Assembly (NCBI RefSeq): GCF_021654795.1
Contig: NZ_AP025344.1
Location: 4,588,501-4,652,500 of the forward strand
Source: Paenibacillus dendritiformis
GTDB taxonomy: Bacteria > Bacillota > Bacilli > Paenibacillales > Paenibacillaceae
Direction: 5' to 3'
Length of the DNA stretch: 64,000 nt
Of the stretch, positions 15,535-23,942 are shown piece after piece (positions within the stretch are counted from its first letter, which is position 1; every line of letters begins with the position of its first letter). The translations under genes were made by a program, and so were the position numbers. The notes under the pieces were generated by a model. That model saw only the letters and a list, made by a program, of their open reading frames with translations. It made no database searches and was not told where the DNA came from.

Positions 15535-16746
15535 CTACTCGCCGGCATAGCGCCCGAGGAATTCGGAGGCGGCTTCGGTCAGCCGCTCCATGCCCGTGCG
15601 GATCACGTCCGGCTCCGCGAACGAGTAATTCAGCCGCATCGTGTTGCGCTTCGGGTCTCCGGCATAGAATGAGGTTCCCGGCACGAAGGCGACGCCCTTG
15701 TCGACGGCGCAAGCCAGCAGCGTCTGGGAATCGAGTCCTTCGGGCAGCTCCACCCAGAAGAACATGCCGCCTTGCGGCTTCTTCCAGACGGAGCTGCTCC
15801 AGATGTTCCGGGACAGCTCGGCTTCCATCGTCTCCATTCTTTCCTTGTAAATGGAAGACAATTTATGGATATGATCATCCAGCTTGAACACTTCCGGAAG
15901 CAGCATCTCGCTCAAAATGAGCTGATCCAGCACGCTGGTATGCAGATCCGCCGATTGCTTCGCGCGCGCCATCATGCGAATAATCTGGCGATCGGCGACA
16001 ATCCACCCTGTTCTTAATCCAGGCGCGACCGTCTTGCTGAACGTGCTCGTATAAGCGACAAGACGATGATCCGTCTCGCCCTCCAGCGCGGCGATATTCG
16101 GCACGCGATCCGAAGTGAACCGCAATTCCCCATACGGGTCGTCCTCCAGGATGACTGTTCCATGCTCCCGGCACAGATTCAGCAGCGCTTGCCTTCGCTC
16201 GACGCTCCATACCCGGCCGGTCGGATTGCCGAACGTCGGCACGACGTAGACGAATTTCGGCTTATGGCGCTTCAGCTTCTCCGCCGCATCCTCGGGAATC
16301 ATGCCCTGGTCGTCGCTGTCCACCGGGACGATGTTCGCTTGATTCATGCTCAGCACCTGCAGGCAAGCCAAGTAGGTCGGATTTTCCACAAGTACCGTAT
16401 CCCCCGGATTCAGCATCGCCCGCGCGAACAGATCCAACGCCTGCTGCGATCCGTTCGTAATCAGAATCTCGTCGACGGCAGCCGGAATGTTCCTCTGCGA
16501 TTGGAGACGCGCCCCTAGACGCTCCCGCAGCACGGTCGTCCCTTCCGTCAGGCCGTATTGAAGGGCTTGCGGGCTTTGCTGAAGGACGCGATCCGCCGCG
16601 TAGCGAATCGCTTCCATCGGGAAGTATTCTTCGGCCGGCAGGCCTCCCGCAAAAGAAATGATCGATTTTCCTTGCGTTAATTTCAAAATATCGCGTACGG
16701 CCGAGCTTTCGACGGATGACACGCGGGTAGAGAATGAGTATTGCAT
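15535..16746 (-). CDS. PLP-dependent class I/II aminotransferase (2-aminoadipate/aromatic type)
   Basis: Fold-type I aminotransferase, 403 residues from the chosen start. Recognisable parts are ISFAGGLPAEEYFP at the N-terminus, ITNGSQQALDLFARAML, the PLP-binding NPTGRVW and DDPYGELRF, and the Schiff-base lysine in TSTFSKTVAPGLRTGW. This is the MocR-like/LysN subgroup without the GntR domain. The amino donor is unknown. The ATG at 16746 (MQYSF) follows GAAAGGGCGATAGCC, while the earlier in-frame ATG at 16767 has no ribosome site. It converges with the DUF2161 gene, 19 nt between stops. Confidence 0.9.
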   Translation of the reverse strand: MQYSFSTRVSSVESSAVRDILKLTQGKSIISFAGGLPAEEYFPMEAIRYAADRVLQQSPQALQYGLTEGTTVLRERLGARLQSQRNIPAAVDEILITNGSQQALDLFARAMLNPGDTVLVENPTYLACLQVLSMNQANIVPVDSDDQGMIPEDAAEKLKRHKPKFVYVVPTFGNPTGRVWSVERRQALLNLCREHGTVILEDDPYGELRFTSDRVPNIAALEGETDHRLVAYTSTFSKTVAPGLRTGWIVADRQIIRMMARAKQSADLHTSVLDQLILSEMLLPEVFKLDDHIHKLSSIYKERMETMEAELSRNIWSSSVWKKPQGGMFFWVELPEGLDSQTLLACAVDKGVAFVPGTSFYAGDPKRNTMRLNYSFAEPDVIRTGMERLTEAASEFLGRYAGE

Positions 16747-16976
16747 TCGGCTATCGCCCTTTCCCATTTTTCAAAAATGATACACCCAATACTGGTGTTA
16801 TGCAATGGGATCGTCATGGTCATAAGCGCCGTTTTATCTGCTTGTAAACGCCTTCTCAAGCTTCTCCCGATGTCTTCCTGAAGCTTGTTTTGGCGCGCCC
16901 TTGTGTTCGAAGTTGGAGGCATAAGGAGGGAAATCTATCGTTTTATTGTTATATCTATGTCTATTTTGTATGTTTT

Positions 16977-17006
16977 TTGCAAAATTTTATCCACCAGTGA
17001 TAGAAT
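16977..17006 (+). promoter_or_regulatory. Possible sigma-A promoter before the coiled-coil membrane protein
   Basis: TTGCAA (16977-16982) and TAGAAT (17001-17006) are 18 nt apart in an AT-rich stretch 58 nt before the start codon. Confidence 0.45.
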
Positions 17007-17064
17007 ACATGCTAGAATAGTAAATGTTTTGACGAAATACGACTTCATTCGAGGTGATTAGACT

Positions 17065-17475
17065 ATGCAGCCATCCACGAATTCTTCCCCCGAGACTACC
17101 CGTCGCGCTCGAACGAAGACTAGCGGTTCCAATGCCAAATGGTTCCTTCTGTTCTGGGTCGTCATGATCGGGCTTGGCGTGACAGCGACCTATTTCTATA
17201 GTGATTATATGAAAAGGACGATGCTGGAAGATTTGCAGAAGCAGACCGAGGCCCAGCTCAAGATCGTACAGCAGTCCTACGAACAGCAGCTGGCCGACAT
17301 GAACAAAAAGCTGGACGAAATGCAGAGCAAGGTGGACACGTTCAACCAGCTCCTCACCTTCACGAAGGACAATGCGTCGGATAAGACCGACAACAGCAAC
17401 AAGCTGTACACTCAATTGAATGAAGTGAAGAAGCAGTTGAATGACTTGAAGAAAAAAATGGATCTTTTGAAATAG
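17065..17475 (+). CDS. Single-pass membrane protein with coiled coil
   Basis: 136 residues: a basic, Ser/Thr-rich cytoplasmic N-terminus (1-24), one membrane segment (about 25-45, WFLLFWVVMIGLGVTATYF), then a long heptad-rich coiled coil (about 52-100 and 112-136; QKQTEAQLKIVQQSYEQQLA, LNEVKKQLNDLKKKMDLL). The topology suggests that the coil lies outside the membrane. I do not recognise a family. GAGGTGATTAGACT precedes the ATG. The next gene starts 15 nt after its stop, so the two are probably co-transcribed and may act together at the cell surface. Confidence 0.75.
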   Translation: MQPSTNSSPETTRRARTKTSGSNAKWFLLFWVVMIGLGVTATYFYSDYMKRTMLEDLQKQTEAQLKIVQQSYEQQLADMNKKLDEMQSKVDTFNQLLTFTKDNASDKTDNSNKLYTQLNEVKKQLNDLKKKMDLLK

Positions 17476-17490
17476 CGGTGAGGCGATACG

Positions 17491-18552
17491 ATGAATGTGC
17501 GAGTGAAACAAATAAACCGGCTGTTCATGCTGATTACCGCCCCGTTCATCGGGATGATGATCTGGATGCTGGCATCCACGCTGCACGTCACGGCGGAGGT
17601 GGAGTGGTCCCCTCCTTCCGAGCCGGCGGGCTGGACGGACAAGAACAAGAAGCTATACATAAGCTTGGACGAGGCGCAGCATACCGCCTCCTTCACGGTC
17701 GAATCTATTAAGAAGACATCGGTTCTGTATCGGCAGACCACCCAGGCGATGAACGATATTGTCAGCACGGCCGGGGCGCAGGCGAAGCGTCCGGAGCAAA
17801 TCTATGACCGGCGCATCTCGGCCAAGCTTGGCACAGCGCAGGAACGGATCGACAGCGACAAGCTGCGGGCCGAATTGTACCGGATTCATCAGCCAACCTA
17901 TCAGGGGTACGCCATGAAGGTGAAGCTGAAGGATCCGTCCGCCATGCGCCTGACGCTGGGCAAGGACAAGTACGGCGGGGCCGAGACGACCCTGCAGGCC
18001 GTCAAGCGCTACGGGGCCGTCGCCGGAGTCAATGCCGGCGGGTTCGCGGACGGGAAGGGCAACCGGTATCCGCTCGGCACGACGGTCATGAACGGAGAAT
18101 ATGTGAATTCATTCGAGCCGACCTACAAAGACCTGGCCTTCGTCGGGCTCGATGTCGGCGGGAAGCTGATTGGCGGCAAATTTTCAGAGAAGCAGCAGCT
18201 GGATACATTGAAGCCGCAGCACGGAGCCACCTTCGTTCCGGCGCTGCTGAAGAACGGGCGCAAGCTGGCCATTCCGAAGAAATGGCAGTCATCCCGGGCT
18301 CCGCGCACCGTAATCGGCAATTATAAGGATGATCAATTATTAATCCTCGTCGCGGATGGGTATGATGAGAATGGAAGCTCCGGCGCCAAGCTGGAGGAAC
18401 TGCAGGCGAAGCTGTCGAACCTCGGCGTCATCGATGCCTACAATCTCGATGGCGGCGGCTCCTCGTCGCTCATTTTCAACGGCAGAGTGGTGAACAATCC
18501 TTCGGACGGGGAGCTCCGGGCGCTGCCGACTCACTTTTTGTTTTTCAAATAA
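17491..18552 (+). CDS. Membrane-anchored phosphodiester glycosidase (NAGPA domain) protein
   Basis: The N-terminal hydrophobic segment (about 11-32) acts as signal anchor. The C-terminal NAGPA domain (about 160-353) shows the family blocks AVAGVNAGGFADGKGN, NGEYV, ILVADGYDENGSSGAKLEEL, YNLDGGGSSSLIFNGRVVNN and LPTHFLFF. NAGPA was defined on the mammalian enzyme that uncovers mannose-6-phosphate by removing GlcNAc from a phosphodiester. In bacteria, relatives act on wall or exopolysaccharide phosphodiesters such as teichoic-acid glycans. The short spacing after the coiled-coil gene points to a two-gene operon. Confidence 0.88.
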   Translation: MNVRVKQINRLFMLITAPFIGMMIWMLASTLHVTAEVEWSPPSEPAGWTDKNKKLYISLDEAQHTASFTVESIKKTSVLYRQTTQAMNDIVSTAGAQAKRPEQIYDRRISAKLGTAQERIDSDKLRAELYRIHQPTYQGYAMKVKLKDPSAMRLTLGKDKYGGAETTLQAVKRYGAVAGVNAGGFADGKGNRYPLGTTVMNGEYVNSFEPTYKDLAFVGLDVGGKLIGGKFSEKQQLDTLKPQHGATFVPALLKNGRKLAIPKKWQSSRAPRTVIGNYKDDQLLILVADGYDENGSSGAKLEELQAKLSNLGVIDAYNLDGGGSSSLIFNGRVVNNPSDGELRALPTHFLFFK

Positions 18553-18662
18553 TAAGGGAAATCCAGCACCGAGCCGCAAAAATCTAATAGATTACCACAA
18601 AATGCGCTCGTCGCGCCGTGCGATTTTTCACGTTAATCATTTCCTTTTTGGCATGTCTTGGT

Positions 18663-18668
18663 TATAAT
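18663..18668 (+). promoter_or_regulatory. Candidate -10 element of the small membrane peptide gene
   Basis: A perfect TATAAT, preceded by TGGT, lies 29 nt before the start codon of the 32-residue peptide. The -35 region (18640-18646) is poor. Confidence 0.45.
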
Positions 18669-18697
18669 GAGATTAGATCAATGGAGGTGGGCGTACC

Positions 18698-18796
18698 ATG
18701 ACGACGACGTTCTGGATTATCGTGCTCGTGATGGCCATGTTCTTGACAGCTATCTTAACGGCAGGTTATAACGACGATAAGACCAAAGGCTTGTAA
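18698..18796 (+). CDS. Small membrane peptide, 32 residues
   Basis: ATG at 18698 follows ATGGAGGTGGGCGTACC, a strong ribosome site at good spacing, and TAA ends the frame at 18796. The product is a hydrophobic stretch (FWIIVLVMAMFLTAILTAGY) with a short charged tail NDDKTKGL. A TATAAT lies upstream and a strong terminator begins 9 nt after the stop, so the gene forms its own complete transcription unit. I know of no named family. A regulatory or stress membrane peptide is one possibility. Confidence 0.7.
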   Translation: MTTTFWIIVLVMAMFLTAILTAGYNDDKTKGL

Positions 18797-18804
18797 AGGC
18801 GAAG

Positions 18805-18834
18805 AAGCTTCCCGGACGCAGGGGAGCTTTTTCT
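18805..18834 (+). terminator. Terminator of the small peptide gene
   Basis: AAGCTTCCC-ggacgca-GGGGAGCTT followed by TTTCT, a Rho-independent terminator. Confidence 0.85.
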
Positions 18835-18876
18835 GTAACGGGACAAGCTGCCTAATAGGTCATCCGAAGACGAAGA

Positions 18877-18905
18877 AAAGCCGCGGCATTTTCAGCCGCG
18901 GCTTT
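18877..18905. terminator. Bidirectional terminator
   Basis: AAAGCCGCGGC/GCCGCGGCTTT hairpin between the small peptide gene (+) and the end of the fibronectin-type protein gene (-); on the minus strand TTTTCTTCG follows. Confidence 0.75.
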
Positions 18906-18928
18906 GTTTGTTCGACAGGATGCAGGAT

Positions 18929-21274
18929 TTAGCTCGCTTTTTGCCCATTTTCGTACGAGTTAATTTCAAAGGTTATGATTTTATCATAGATAATGACATC
19001 TTTGCGCTGCTTGAACGGGCCTTTATTGTTGCCGTGCTTGTCGATAGAGAACGTGATGGGTCCCGTTCCGGCAGCCCGGCCTTCATACCAGCTGATGAAC
19101 GCGTTGACTTCCTGCATGGACAAGTCGTATTCCTTGTCCGCCCCGTTAATCAGCATAATCCGGAGCAACGCTCGATCCCCCTCACCGCCTGGCTCTCCCG
19201 GTTCGCCGGGTCCAGGCCCCGGCTTGTTCCCCGCCTGCGGCGTCACGGCCACTTCATTGGATGTCGCCAACTCCTCGGCTTCATATAATGCGGTGACCAC
19301 ATAATAATAGACGGTTCCATTCATGACACTTGAATCGATATAACCGTAAGTGCTCGATGTAACGGTAGCAATCGTGGCATAAGGCCCTCCCGTCGTTGCG
19401 GACCGTTTCACGTGGTAGCCTGTTGCGTCATTGAGGGTATTCCAGCTTAACGTCACACTGGCGTCTCCTGCCGTTCCGTTCAAGACAATCGGCTCCGCCG
19501 GCGGCACGCCGGTCGTCTTCCCGAACACGTTCCACTCCGCGATGGTGGAATAGGAGCCGGTCGATTTCAATACGACCGTCTTCACATTGCTTACAGGAAC
19601 GGGCAACGATTCAATGCCATCGTTAACGACAGGGTTATAGGATAACAGCAGTTGCTCGTCCGCGTCATAGAACTCGATAACAGCATTAGTGCCTGCGGTT
19701 TTATTCATAATAACCGCGGTGATTTCGGCAGGAGCGGAAAAGGTGTGCCAAACGAATTTGCCTGCGTTCAACCGATAAGCAGATGACGCGTTATTATCTG
19801 TGAGTACCCGTACGGATTCCGTCGGGTTGGCCAGGGACGCACCCGCCTTCAGTGTTAATCCGTCCAGCAGGCCGCCGGTATACTTAGTGGCATTCGGCCG
19901 GATGCTCTTCTCGCCGGAATGGGCGCTCTCGCCCGCTTCGTTTACCGCACTTACGACATAATAATACGTTACGCCGTTCGTTACGGCCTTGTCCGTATAA
20001 GCCGTCCCCTTTACATTCGAAGCAAGCATGGCGTATGGACCTCCGGGAGACGTTGCCCTCTTGATATGGTATGCTTTCGCCCCCGTCGAGCCCCATTCGA
20101 GCATTACCGTCTGATCGCCTCCGTAAACCCAATTCATGGCCGGAACGGAAGGCGGAAAAGAAGGAGCGGCGAACACGTTCCACTCTGCAAGTGTGGAATA
20201 GGAGCCTGTCGGCTTCACTACTGCCCTCTTCACATTGGTGACAGAAACGGGTAAGGATTCAATCCCGTCGTTGATAATAGGGTTATAGGATAACAGAAGA
20301 TGGTCCTCCGCATCATAGAACTCAATAACGACGTTCGTCCCTGCGGTTCGATTTACAATTACAGCGGTGATTTCCGCCGGTTCGGAAAAGGTGTGCCAGA
20401 TAAGTTTCCCTGCATTCAACCGGTAAGCAGATGAAGCATTATTATCGGTTAGTACCCGTATTGATTCCGTGGGATTTGCAAGAGTTGTTCCTGCCTTCAG
20501 CGTTAATCCGTCCAGCAGGCCGCCCGTATACTTGGTGGCGTTCGGCCGGATGCTCTTCTCGCCGGAATGGCCGCTCTCGCCCGCCTCATTCATAGCGCTT
20601 ACGACATAGTAATACGTAATGCCGTTCGTCACAGACTTGTCCGTATAAGCAGGATCCTTCACATTCGCAGCGAGCATGGCGTACGGTCCTCCCGGGGACG
20701 TTGCCCGCTTGACATGGTATGATTTGGCCCCGGTCGATCCCCATTCAAGCGTTACCGTCTTGTCGCCAGCCTGAATCCAATTGATAACGGGAACGGAAGG
20801 AGGCGCCGAAGGCGTGGCGAACACGTTCCACTCCGCAATCGTGGAATAGGAGCCGGTCGATTTTAATACCGCCGTCTTCACATTACGGAGAGAAACCGGC
20901 AACGATACAACGCCATCGTTGACAACAGGCTGATAGGATAACAGCAGATGGTCGTCCGGATCATAGAACTCGATGACAGCATTAGTGCCTGCGGTTCTAT
21001 TCACAATCACAGCGGTGATTTCCGCCGGTTCGGAAAAGGTGTTCCAGACGAATGTGCCTGCATTCAACCGATAAGCAGTTGAAGCATTATTATCGGTCAA
21101 TTGCGTCACCGGACTGCCTGACGGCTTCCCGATGGTGCTTCCGGTTGGAAGCGGAACTCCGTCCAGCAGGCCGCCCGTATATTTGCTCGCCGCGGCGTTC
21201 ACGGGCATGGCATGGATCAAGCCTGCAACCAACGTCAAGACAATGCACAACCAGCCGATCTTGCGTAACCTCAT
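18929..21274 (-). CDS. Secreted protein with three discoidin-like/fibronectin III units
   Basis: 781 residues with signal peptide 1-28 (IGWLCIVLTLVAGLIHAM). Three tandem units of 216 residues follow, each starting KYTGGLLDG. Each unit has a beta-sandwich part (LTDNNASTAYRLNAG, TAVIVNRTAGTNAVIEFYD) resembling F5/8-type carbohydrate-binding domains, then a fibronectin III domain (VTLEWGSTGAKSYHVKRA). A Gly/Pro linker leads to a C-terminal domain (KEYDLSMQEVNAFISWYEGR, NNKGPFKQRKDVI) of a type I remember from other Paenibacillus secreted proteins. There is no catalytic domain; surface adhesion or glycan binding is likely. I chose the ATG at 21274, after GGGGGGAGTAAA; the upstream in-frame start has no ribosome site. 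Confidence 0.87.
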   Translation of the reverse strand: MRLRKIGWLCIVLTLVAGLIHAMPVNAAASKYTGGLLDGVPLPTGSTIGKPSGSPVTQLTDNNASTAYRLNAGTFVWNTFSEPAEITAVIVNRTAGTNAVIEFYDPDDHLLLSYQPVVNDGVVSLPVSLRNVKTAVLKSTGSYSTIAEWNVFATPSAPPSVPVINWIQAGDKTVTLEWGSTGAKSYHVKRATSPGGPYAMLAANVKDPAYTDKSVTNGITYYYVVSAMNEAGESGHSGEKSIRPNATKYTGGLLDGLTLKAGTTLANPTESIRVLTDNNASSAYRLNAGKLIWHTFSEPAEITAVIVNRTAGTNVVIEFYDAEDHLLLSYNPIINDGIESLPVSVTNVKRAVVKPTGSYSTLAEWNVFAAPSFPPSVPAMNWVYGGDQTVMLEWGSTGAKAYHIKRATSPGGPYAMLASNVKGTAYTDKAVTNGVTYYYVVSAVNEAGESAHSGEKSIRPNATKYTGGLLDGLTLKAGASLANPTESVRVLTDNNASSAYRLNAGKFVWHTFSAPAEITAVIMNKTAGTNAVIEFYDADEQLLLSYNPVVNDGIESLPVPVSNVKTVVLKSTGSYSTIAEWNVFGKTTGVPPAEPIVLNGTAGDASVTLSWNTLNDATGYHVKRSATTGGPYATIATVTSSTYGYIDSSVMNGTVYYYVVTALYEAEELATSNEVAVTPQAGNKPGPGPGEPGEPGGEGDRALLRIMLINGADKEYDLSMQEVNAFISWYEGRAAGTGPITFSIDKHGNNKGPFKQRKDVIIYDKIITFEINSYENGQKAS

Positions 21275-21447
21275 TTTACTCCCCCCAAAAAATAAGTTTG
21301 AAGTAATAATATGTAAGTATGATTCCATTATATAACATTTTATCGGATTAAGGTATTGTCTTTTTCGTGACTTTTATACTAAATCGGATTTTAAATAGAG
21401 TCTTTGGTAACAAATAGAGGTCGATGAATGGGGTTTTCAAAAAATGA

Positions 21448-21478
21448 TAAAAAAAGAAGCATCTTGCGATGCTTCTTT
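21448..21478 (-). terminator. Terminator of the abrB-like gene
   Basis: AAAGAAGCATC-gcaa-GATGCTTCTTTTTTTATC on the minus strand, a clean Rho-independent terminator directly after the gene. Confidence 0.9.
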
Positions 21479-21484
21479 GCCCGG

Positions 21485-21733
21485 TTAGCGAACGAGATGC
21501 GTCATCTCATTCATGCATGGAGAACATATGTATCGTTCCTTGAACTCAGCGACTCCATCCATGGACCCGCAGAATACGCACTTCGGACGGTAGCGCTCCA
21601 AAATAATATGGTCGCCTTGCACCAAAATTTCGACAGGATCCCCCTCGTTCATCTGGTAACGTTTTCTCAACGATTTGGGCAACACAATGCGTCCCAGTTG
21701 ATCGACTTTACGGACTACTCCGGCAGGTTTCAT
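21485..21733 (-). CDS. AbrB-type transition-state regulator with four-cysteine tail
   Basis: 82 residues. The N-terminal swapped-hairpin DNA-binding domain (GVVRKVDQLGRIVLPKSLRK, EGDPVEILVQGDHIILERY) is close to AbrB/Abh. The C-terminal part differs from B. subtilis AbrB: it has two CxxC pairs, C52/C55 and C70/C73, in KCVFCGSMDG and YICSPCMNEM, a likely zinc or redox site. The ATG at 21733 follows GAGAGGTGGAACAG; the longer in-frame version lacks a ribosome site. AbrB proteins repress stationary-phase genes during growth; whether this is the main AbrB or a paralogue cannot be told here. Confidence 0.88.
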   Translation of the reverse strand: MKPAGVVRKVDQLGRIVLPKSLRKRYQMNEGDPVEILVQGDHIILERYRPKCVFCGSMDGVAEFKERYICSPCMNEMTHLVR

Positions 21734-22037
21734 CTGTTCCACCTCTCTTGTATATACTTCCTCATGATTACCCTTAGAAAACTCTGCTTCTATTACTTCG
21801 ATACTATAGACGAAATTCCTGCTGAAAAATGTCAATCAATTTCGTTTTTATCTATTCTGTTCATCTATTGTCTATATGTCCCTGGCAGGAATGTACGTCG
21901 GGTTCCGTTACTGGCGGGCAATACAAGAGCTCTTACGCTAAGTATATGGTCGGATTAAGCTTCGAACCTTCTGTGAAAATAGTCTCAACGGCGCAGATTG
22001 TCCCTGCCATGCGGCAGGAACAAGTCTTCTGTCGCCC

Positions 22038-22505
22038 CTATTTGACTAGGCCGGGAAAATCGAGCTGACGAAGCGCTTCATAAACAATGATCGCGGCTGA
22101 ATTCGACAAATTGAGCGAGCGGACCTTATCGGTCATCGGCATGCGCATGCACGTTTCGCGGTTCGCTTCGATCAGCTCGGGAGGCAGTCCTTTCGTCTCC
22201 TTGCCGAAGACGAGGAAGTCGCCGTCCCGGAACGAGAAGTCGCTGTAGCATTTGTCCGCCTTGGTCGTGGCATAAAAAAAACGCGAATCCGCGTATTGAT
22301 CCAGCACCTCTTGGAACGAATCATGATATTCGATATGGACAGCGTACCAATAATCCAGACCGGCACGCTTCAACGTCGCGTCATCCGTACGGAAGCCCAG
22401 CGGCCGCACAAGATGCAGGTGGGTGCCTGTCGCGGCACAGGTGCGGGCGATGTTGCCGGTATTGGCCGGAATTTCCGGTTCCACAAGCACGATATGCAGT
22501 GCCAT
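22038..22505 (-). CDS. trmL: tRNA (cytidine(34)-2'-O)-methyltransferase TrmL
   Basis: SPOUT-fold methyltransferase, 155 residues. It shows the three knot motifs: EPEIPANTGNIARTCAATG, LVFGKETKGLPPELIE and MRMPMTDKVRSLNLSNSAAI. It methylates the wobble ribose of tRNA-Leu using S-adenosylmethionine. The ATG at 22505 follows GAGGTGAACAGA; a longer frame to 22532 has no ribosome site. It is divergent from the response regulator gene, with about 140 nt between starts. Confidence 0.93.
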   Translation of the reverse strand: MALHIVLVEPEIPANTGNIARTCAATGTHLHLVRPLGFRTDDATLKRAGLDYWYAVHIEYHDSFQEVLDQYADSRFFYATTKADKCYSDFSFRDGDFLVFGKETKGLPPELIEANRETCMRMPMTDKVRSLNLSNSAAIIVYEALRQLDFPGLVK

Positions 22506-22647
22506 TCTGTTCACCTCACATTCTGAACTCATTATACAACATCATGCCAAAAATCGCGATTTAACATCCCGTTTACGTTTGTTTAATATAACGCTGACGA
22601 TCTCCTTGCATAATAGAAGCAGAATGGAATCGATGGGAGGGAACGTT

Positions 22648-23367
22648 ATGAAGTCCAAAATACTTGTCGTTGACGATGAGCCATCCATCTCTACCCTCAT
22701 TGAATATAATCTGAAGCTGGCCGGTTACGAGGTCATGTGCGTCTACGATGGAGAAGCGGTATTCGAAGTACTGCCGACCTTCCGGCCCGATCTGATCGTG
22801 CTGGACCGGATGCTGCCGAAAAGCAACGGCCTCGAGGTCTGCCGGAAGCTCCGCGAGCGGAGCAACATGGTGCCGGTCATTATGCTGACCGCCATGCAGG
22901 AGGTCGGAGACAAAATCGACGGGCTGAACAACGGGGCCGACGACTATATGACCAAGCCCTTCTCTCCGCAGGAGCTGATCTCCCGCATTCAGGCGGTCAT
23001 GCGCCGCATCCGTTCCTTGCCGCTGCATGACGATGGCCAGGTCTACCAGATTGGACCGCTTACCGTCATGGCCGATCAGCGGGAAGTGAAGCTGGACGAT
23101 CGTCCCATCGAACTGACCCCGAAGGAATTCGAGCTGCTCGTCTTCCTGTGCCGGCACCGCGGCAAAGTGCTCAGCCGGCAGCAGCTTCTGCAGGGCGTCT
23201 GGGATTATCATTTTCTCGGGGATACGCGCATCGTCGACGTCCATATCAGCCACCTGCGCGACAAGCTGGAGAAAAATGCGCGGAATCCCGAATTTATTAT
23301 GACGATCCGCAACGTCGGCTATAAGCTGACCGATCCGATGCGGCGCCATCTCGCTGCGGAAGGATAA
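22648..23367 (+). CDS. OmpR/PhoB-family response regulator, orphan
   Basis: 239 residues. The receiver domain has D9, D10, phospho-acceptor D53 in VLDRMLP and the lysine in MTKPFSPQEL. The winged-helix domain contains IELTPKEFELLVFLCRHRGK and IVDVHISHLRDKLE. It resembles PhoP/YycF-type regulators. No sensor kinase gene is adjacent: trmL is divergent and an unrelated membrane protein gene converges. GGGAGGGAACGTT precedes the ATG. A hairpin closes the unit. Confidence 0.92.
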   Translation: MKSKILVVDDEPSISTLIEYNLKLAGYEVMCVYDGEAVFEVLPTFRPDLIVLDRMLPKSNGLEVCRKLRERSNMVPVIMLTAMQEVGDKIDGLNNGADDYMTKPFSPQELISRIQAVMRRIRSLPLHDDGQVYQIGPLTVMADQREVKLDDRPIELTPKEFELLVFLCRHRGKVLSRQQLLQGVWDYHFLGDTRIVDVHISHLRDKLEKNARNPEFIMTIRNVGYKLTDPMRRHLAAEG

Positions 23368-23382
23368 GTCCCTGCTTCATCC

Positions 23383-23413
23383 ATACCCGCCTGCTCCAGG
23401 GAGCGGGCGGGTA
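23383..23413 (+). terminator. Hairpin after the orphan response regulator
   Basis: ATACCCGCC.GCTC/GAGC.GGCGGGTAT forms a strong stem; the tail ATTCGTG is only weakly T-rich. Confidence 0.55.
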
Positions 23414-23471
23414 TTCGTGTGCCCAAGAATTCTGTATACCAAGAAAACGCTATGAAGGGGATTTATGCAGC

Positions 23472-23942
23472 TTAAGAAGCTTCATAGGCAAGTATTTTCT
23501 TTTGATTTCGTTTGATTCTGTACATCACAAAAATGATCAACAAATGGATGAAGGTCGAGAGAATAAACAGGTTATTTCCGACTAGACCGATAAGTGGACT
23601 GCCTACCCACATTAAGAGCAACGGCGTAAATTTTTTTTGAAAGACAAGGTCATTAAAAATCCATTCGAAAAATAAAGCCATCGAGAGCATAACAGAGACG
23701 CTTCCACAAAAATAGTTCAGCCGTTCGAACCAAGATTCGGCCTGAATCCAGTAATATCCAAACAGGAGGAAGACCGTTCCCATGACAAACAGAACGAATA
23801 TAGGTTTTGTCGGTTTGGCCAGCTTTTTTAAAAATTCATCAATTTCTTCGGTTCGATTCTTTGACAATGAACTTTCCAGAGCTCCGCAGCATTGAAGTTT
23901 ATGGGTCAGTTCGTTACATTCCTGTTCATACTTCATGAGCAT
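23472..23942 (-). CDS. AT-rich hypothetical membrane protein
   Basis: 156 residues: a soluble N-terminus of about 45 residues with two adjacent Cys (LQCCGALESS), then four hydrophobic segments (about 48-66, 76-95, 104-122 and 124-142) and a basic tail RIKRNQKKIL. I do not recognise the family. Codon use is much more AT-rich than in neighbouring genes, and the 400 nt upstream contain only scraps of coding-like sequence, which suggests recent acquisition. An AAGGAAAGC ribosome site lies upstream; either of two close ATGs may start it. Confidence 0.65.
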   Translation of the reverse strand: MLMKYEQECNELTHKLQCCGALESSLSKNRTEEIDEFLKKLAKPTKPIFVLFVMGTVFLLFGYYWIQAESWFERLNYFCGSVSVMLSMALFFEWIFNDLVFQKKFTPLLLMWVGSPLIGLVGNNLFILSTFIHLLIIFVMYRIKRNQKKILAYEAS

